A stretch of 64,000 nt of DNA. Origin: Pseudorhodoferax aquiterrae (GTDB taxonomy: Bacteria > Pseudomonadota > Gammaproteobacteria > Burkholderiales > Burkholderiaceae_C). Shown piece after piece: positions 60,920 through 64,000 of the stretch. Under the pieces are notes generated by a model. It was not told the DNA's origin, ran no database searches, and worked only from the letters and a program-made list of their open reading frames with translations. Numbering within the stretch: the first letter of the stretch is position 1; every line of letters begins with the position of its first letter. Both the position numbers and the translations under genes were made by a program. Location: contig NZ_BMYK01000023.1 of NCBI RefSeq assembly GCF_014652235.1, positions 46,196-110,195 of the forward strand, written 5' to 3'.

Positions 60920-62920
60920 ATGCCGGACATCGCGCTGATCTGTACGGCAGGCTTCGCCGACGTGCTGACGCTGGCACGGCAGAACCGCGCGGACCCCTAC
61001 GCGCTGCACGTGCAGGCCTCGCCCTGGCCACAGCTGCTGCCGGCCGCCTGGCGCATCGAGGCGCGCGGCCGCATCGACGCGGCCGGCGCCGAGGCCGAGC
61101 CGCTGGACATGGCCGGCGTGCTCGACGCGCTGGCCGCGCTGCCGCGTCCGCCTACCGGCATCGCGATCTGCCTGCTGTTCGCCCACCGCAACCCCGCGCA
61201 CGAGCAGGCGCTGGCGCAGCGCATCGCGCAGCTGTGGCCCGACCTGCCCGTGGCCTGCTCGCACGCGGTGCTGGCGCAGGACGGCGAGTACGAGCGCACG
61301 CTCGCGACCGTGCAGGCGCTGGGACTGCAGGCGCCGGCCGCCCCCCCTGCACCCGCGCCCGACGATGGCCTGCCCCAGCAGCTGGAGGCGCTGGCCGATC
61401 GCATGCAGCAGCGCCTCGTGGCCGGGGCCGTCTCCAGCGTGGTGCGCGAGGCCATGGACTGCGCGGCCGCCATCTTCCTGCCCGACGGCCGGCTCGTGGC
61501 CCAGGCCCGCACGCTGCCGCTGCTGCTGGGCAGCCTGTCGCCGGCCGTGGCCGGGCTGCTTGCGCTGTACCCCGCCGAAACCATGGCCGAAGGCGACGGC
61601 TACCTGCTCAACGACCCCTGGCATGGCGGCACACACCTGCCCGACCTCACGCTCGTGCGCCCGGTCTGCGTGGCCGGCCGCACGGTGGCGCTCGTGGCCT
61701 GCGTGCTGCACCACCAGGACGTGGGCGGCATCACGCCGGGCTCGGTGCCCACGCACGCGACCAGCATCCAGCAGGAGGGCCTGCGCATCCCGCCCACGCC
61801 GCTGGTCCGCGCCGGCGCGGTCGACGCCGCGCTGCTGCGCCTGCTGCGCGCCAACAGCCGGATGCCCGACAACCTCGAAGGCGACCTGGCGGCGCAGTGG
61901 ACCTGCCTTGCGCAGGGCGCCGCGGAGCTGGCCGCCCTGTGGCAACGCACGCCCGAAGCGGCCGCGCAGTGCCGGGACGCACTGGCGGCCTCGGAGGCGG
62001 CGGCCCGCGCCGCACTGGCCGCCGCGCCCGATGGCGACTACCGCTTCGAGGACGCGCTCGATGGCGACGGCGTCAGCGCCAACCCCGTGCGCGTAGCGGT
62101 CTGCATCCGCAAGCGCGGCGACCGCGCGGAACTCGACCTCTCGGGTTGCGCCGACCAGACCCAGGGCCCCGTGAACGCCGCACGCGGTGCGGTGCAGGCG
62201 GCCGTGGCCTACTTCGCGCGCATGCTCGCGCCGCAGGCCGCCCCCAACGACGGCAGCCTCGCGCCGCTCACGCTGGTCACGCGGCCCGGCAGCATCGCCG
62301 ACCCGGCCTTCCCGGCCGCCGTCAACGCGCGCACCAACCTCGTCAAGCTGCTGGCGAACGCGCTGCTGGGCGCCTGGGCGCAGGCCCTGCCGGCACGCAT
62401 GCCAGCGCCCAACGCGGCCGAGGCCGTGGTGCTCTCGCTGGGCGGCACGCGGCCCGACGGCACACCCTGGCTGCTGACCGAGATCATCGCCTCGGCGGCC
62501 GGCGGCGCACCCACGGGGCGGGGCGGCTCGGGCGTGTCCACCGACGTGGGCAACGCGCGCAGCACGCCGGCCGAGGCCATCGAAGCCCAGGCGCCGCTGC
62601 GCGTGGAACGCGTGGCGCTGCGCGCGGGCTCGGGCGGCGCGGGCCGCCACCGCGGCGGCGACGGCGTGGTCCGCGTCTACCGCCTGCTGCACGGCAGCGG
62701 CAGCATTTCCTACCGCGGCGAGCGCCACGGCATCGCGCCCCAGGGCGCGGCCGGCGGCCTGCCCGGTGCCTGCGCGGCCGCACGCATCGAGCGCGCCGAC
62801 GGCAGCGTCGAACATCTGCCCGCCAAGGCCCGCGCGCAGTGGCAGGCCGGCGACCGGCTCGTGGTCGAGACCGCGGGCGGCGGCGGCTGGGGGCCGCCAG
62901 CGCCCGAGGCCACCGCATGA
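60920..62920 (+). CDS. Hydantoinase B/5-oxoprolinase subunit with an N-terminal hydantoinase A fragment
   Basis: The 666-residue protein has two parts. Residues 1-135 match the middle of the hydantoinase A N-terminal domain (ALICTAGFADVLTLARQNRAD, IAICLLFAHRNPAHEQAL, DGEYERTLATVQALG). They lack the first strand of that domain and the whole ATP-binding core that normally follows. From about residue 145 on it is a full HyuB: VSSVVREAMDCAAAIFLPDG, EGDGYLLNDPWHGGTHLPD, VLHHQDVGG, and the glycine-rich GGDGVVRVYRLL end. HyuB alone cannot run the ATP-dependent reaction, so a HyuA must come from elsewhere, or the enzyme works without ATP. It is followed 38 bases later by a Bug receptor. Confidence 0.87.
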   Translation: MPDIALICTAGFADVLTLARQNRADPYALHVQASPWPQLLPAAWRIEARGRIDAAGAEAEPLDMAGVLDALAALPRPPTGIAICLLFAHRNPAHEQALAQRIAQLWPDLPVACSHAVLAQDGEYERTLATVQALGLQAPAAPPAPAPDDGLPQQLEALADRMQQRLVAGAVSSVVREAMDCAAAIFLPDGRLVAQARTLPLLLGSLSPAVAGLLALYPAETMAEGDGYLLNDPWHGGTHLPDLTLVRPVCVAGRTVALVACVLHHQDVGGITPGSVPTHATSIQQEGLRIPPTPLVRAGAVDAALLRLLRANSRMPDNLEGDLAAQWTCLAQGAAELAALWQRTPEAAAQCRDALAASEAAARAALAAAPDGDYRFEDALDGDGVSANPVRVAVCIRKRGDRAELDLSGCADQTQGPVNAARGAVQAAVAYFARMLAPQAAPNDGSLAPLTLVTRPGSIADPAFPAAVNARTNLVKLLANALLGAWAQALPARMPAPNAAEAVVLSLGGTRPDGTPWLLTEIIASAAGGAPTGRGGSGVSTDVGNARSTPAEAIEAQAPLRVERVALRAGSGGAGRHRGGDGVVRVYRLLHGSGSISYRGERHGIAPQGAAGGLPGACAAARIERADGSVEHLPAKARAQWQAGDRLVVETAGGGGWGPPAPEATA

Positions 62921-62958
62921 CGCCCGCCCCGATTCCCTTCCATCTCCGAAAGTGCCCC

Positions 62959-63942
62959 ATGACCCAGCCCATCTCCCGCCGCCAGTCCCTGCGCCGCCTG
63001 GCCGCCGGCACCGCCCTGGCCGCCGCGCCGCTGCTGTCCCGCGCCCAGGGCGGCAAGACCATGCGCATCGTCGTGCCCTTTCCGCCTGGCGGCAGCACCG
63101 ACCTGCTGGCGCGCCGCATCGGCGAGAAGCTGTCGGTGGCGCTGGGCCAGACCGTGATCGTGGAGAACCGCGCTGGCGCGGGCGGCACCGTGGGCGCCGA
63201 CTACGTGGCCAAGTCCGCGCCCGACGGCATGACGCTGCTGATGGGCGTGACCGGCAGCAACGCGATTGCGCAGGCGCTGTACCCCAAGCTGCCCTACGAC
63301 GTGGTGAAGGACTTCGCGCCCGTCTCCATGGTCGTGAGCTCGCCGCTGGTGGTCACCGTGAACCCGACGGTCAAGGCCGAGACGCTCGCCGAGTTCATCG
63401 CGCTGGCCAAGGCCCGGCCCGGCGCCATCAGCTACGGCTCGGCCGGCAACGGCACCTCCATGCACCTGACGGGCGAGATGTTCAAGCAGGCCACGAAGAC
63501 CTCGATGGTGCACATCCCCTACCGCGGCAGCGCCGGCATGCTGCAAGACCTCATGGGCGGCCAGATCGAGGCGACCTTCGGCGACCTGCTGGTGGTGATG
63601 CCGCAGCTGGAGGCCGGCAAGCTGCGCGCGCTGGCCGTCACCTCCAAACAGCGCCACCCCATGCTGCCCAAGGTGCCGACCGTGGCCGAGAGCGGCTACC
63701 CGGGCTTCGAGGCGCTGTCCTGGCAGGGCCTGTTTGCCCCGAGCGCCACGCCGCCCGAGTTGGTCGCCAAGATCAGCACGGAGGTCAACAAGGCCATCAA
63801 GACGCCGGAGATCGCCGACTTCTTCGCCGCGCGCGGCTTCCTGATCGAGGGCACGACGCCGGCCGCGTTCAAGGCCCTGATCGAAGCCGAGGTCAGGAAG
63901 TGGACGCCGATCGTCAAGACCTCGGGCGCCAAGGCGGACTGA
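62959..63942 (+). CDS. Bug-family (tripartite tricarboxylate transporter type) substrate-binding protein
   Basis: A 327-residue periplasmic receptor. The signal peptide has SRRQSLRRLAAGTALAAAPLLSRA, then the Bug domain opens with MRIVVPFPPGGSTDLLARRIGEKLS, followed by VIVENRAGAGGTVGADYVAKSAPDG and SYGSAGNGTSMHLTGEMF. Bug proteins bind carboxylates, pyroglutamate or aromatic acids; they are abundant in Burkholderiales, often without adjacent membrane subunits, as here. Its place behind the hydantoinase-like gene suggests pyroglutamate or a similar ligand, which is inference. Confidence 0.93.
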   Translation: MTQPISRRQSLRRLAAGTALAAAPLLSRAQGGKTMRIVVPFPPGGSTDLLARRIGEKLSVALGQTVIVENRAGAGGTVGADYVAKSAPDGMTLLMGVTGSNAIAQALYPKLPYDVVKDFAPVSMVVSSPLVVTVNPTVKAETLAEFIALAKARPGAISYGSAGNGTSMHLTGEMFKQATKTSMVHIPYRGSAGMLQDLMGGQIEATFGDLLVVMPQLEAGKLRALAVTSKQRHPMLPKVPTVAESGYPGFEALSWQGLFAPSATPPELVAKISTEVNKAIKTPEIADFFAARGFLIEGTTPAAFKALIEAEVRKWTPIVKTSGAKAD

Positions 63943-63943
63943 C

Positions 63944-64000
63944 ATGGAACCACCCCGTTACCGTGAAAGCCGTCCAGCAAGCGGGCGAACTGGAGCCTGC
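63944..64000 (+). CDS. Possible start of a further gene, cut by the window edge
   Basis: An ATG at 63944 (MEPPRYRES) stays open to the window end. A second candidate, GTG at 63963, would read VKAVQQAGELEP. Neither has a clear ribosome-binding site, and no family can be recognised from this length. Confidence 0.2.
   Translation, partial: MEPPRYRESRPASGRTGAC

Overview
The window is very GC-rich, gene-dense chromosomal DNA from a betaproteobacterium. The protein types (Bug-type solute receptors, NitT/TauT and HAAT ABC systems, a Rieske oxygenase with its own ferredoxin chain, gap next to tkt, OpgC, YihY) suggest Burkholderiales, most likely a Comamonadaceae-type soil or water catabolic generalist. 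This assignment is inference from protein resemblance. I saw no rRNA, tRNA, CRISPR array, insertion sequence or phage gene. The only mobile-type genes are a HigBA toxin-antitoxin pair and a solitary YhcG-type nuclease.

Layout. (1) 0.1-11.4 kb: three transcription units: an oxidase/dehydrogenase operon on +, an amidohydrolase/ABC importer operon on -, and a large permease on +. All three carry the same palindrome, core ATACTGTAT, in their promoter regions, so they look like one regulon for one unknown substrate. Its first gene is a heme-oxygenase-like diiron oxidase with a complete metal ligand set, and a 2Fe-2S/FAD/NAD reductase lies in the same operon. (2) 11.5-14.4 kb (-): gamma-glutamyl hydrolase, HTD2-type hydratase and class III CoA-transferase. 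(3) 14.5-22.6 kb: exported subtilase, SlyD, PAP2 phosphatase, a TetR/VOC pair with operator palindromes, an MFS carrier, and a Cache-domain histidine kinase with a LuxR-type regulator. (4) 22.9-24.9 kb: an exported lipoprotein-type RidA and a Tat-exported PLP enzyme, divergent from the kinase. (5) 25-41.4 kb: mostly housekeeping and metabolic genes (gap, tkt, wrbA, a MurU-like transferase, pepP, OpgC, YihY) plus higBA.

(6) 41.9-54.4 kb: a GntR/FCD regulator divergent from an eleven-gene operon: Rieske oxygenase, glutamine-synthetase-like ligase, ferredoxin, ferredoxin reductase, a full branched-chain-type ABC importer with two receptors, and an amidase. This order resembles glutamylation-dependent amine oxygenation, as in aniline dioxygenase systems. 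TTGCATGCAA palindromes sit at both divergent promoters. (7) 54.4-64 kb: YhcG nuclease, MFS carrier, LysR/NmrA pair, then a LysR divergent from a D-amino-acid dehydrogenase-like oxidase, a hydantoinase-B protein carrying a fragment of hydantoinase A, and a Bug receptor.

The best candidates for undescribed biology are the operator-linked diiron oxidase regulon (1), the exported PLP enzyme/RidA pair (4), and the glutamylation-oxygenase operon (6). Functions are read from motifs and context only; no database search was possible.
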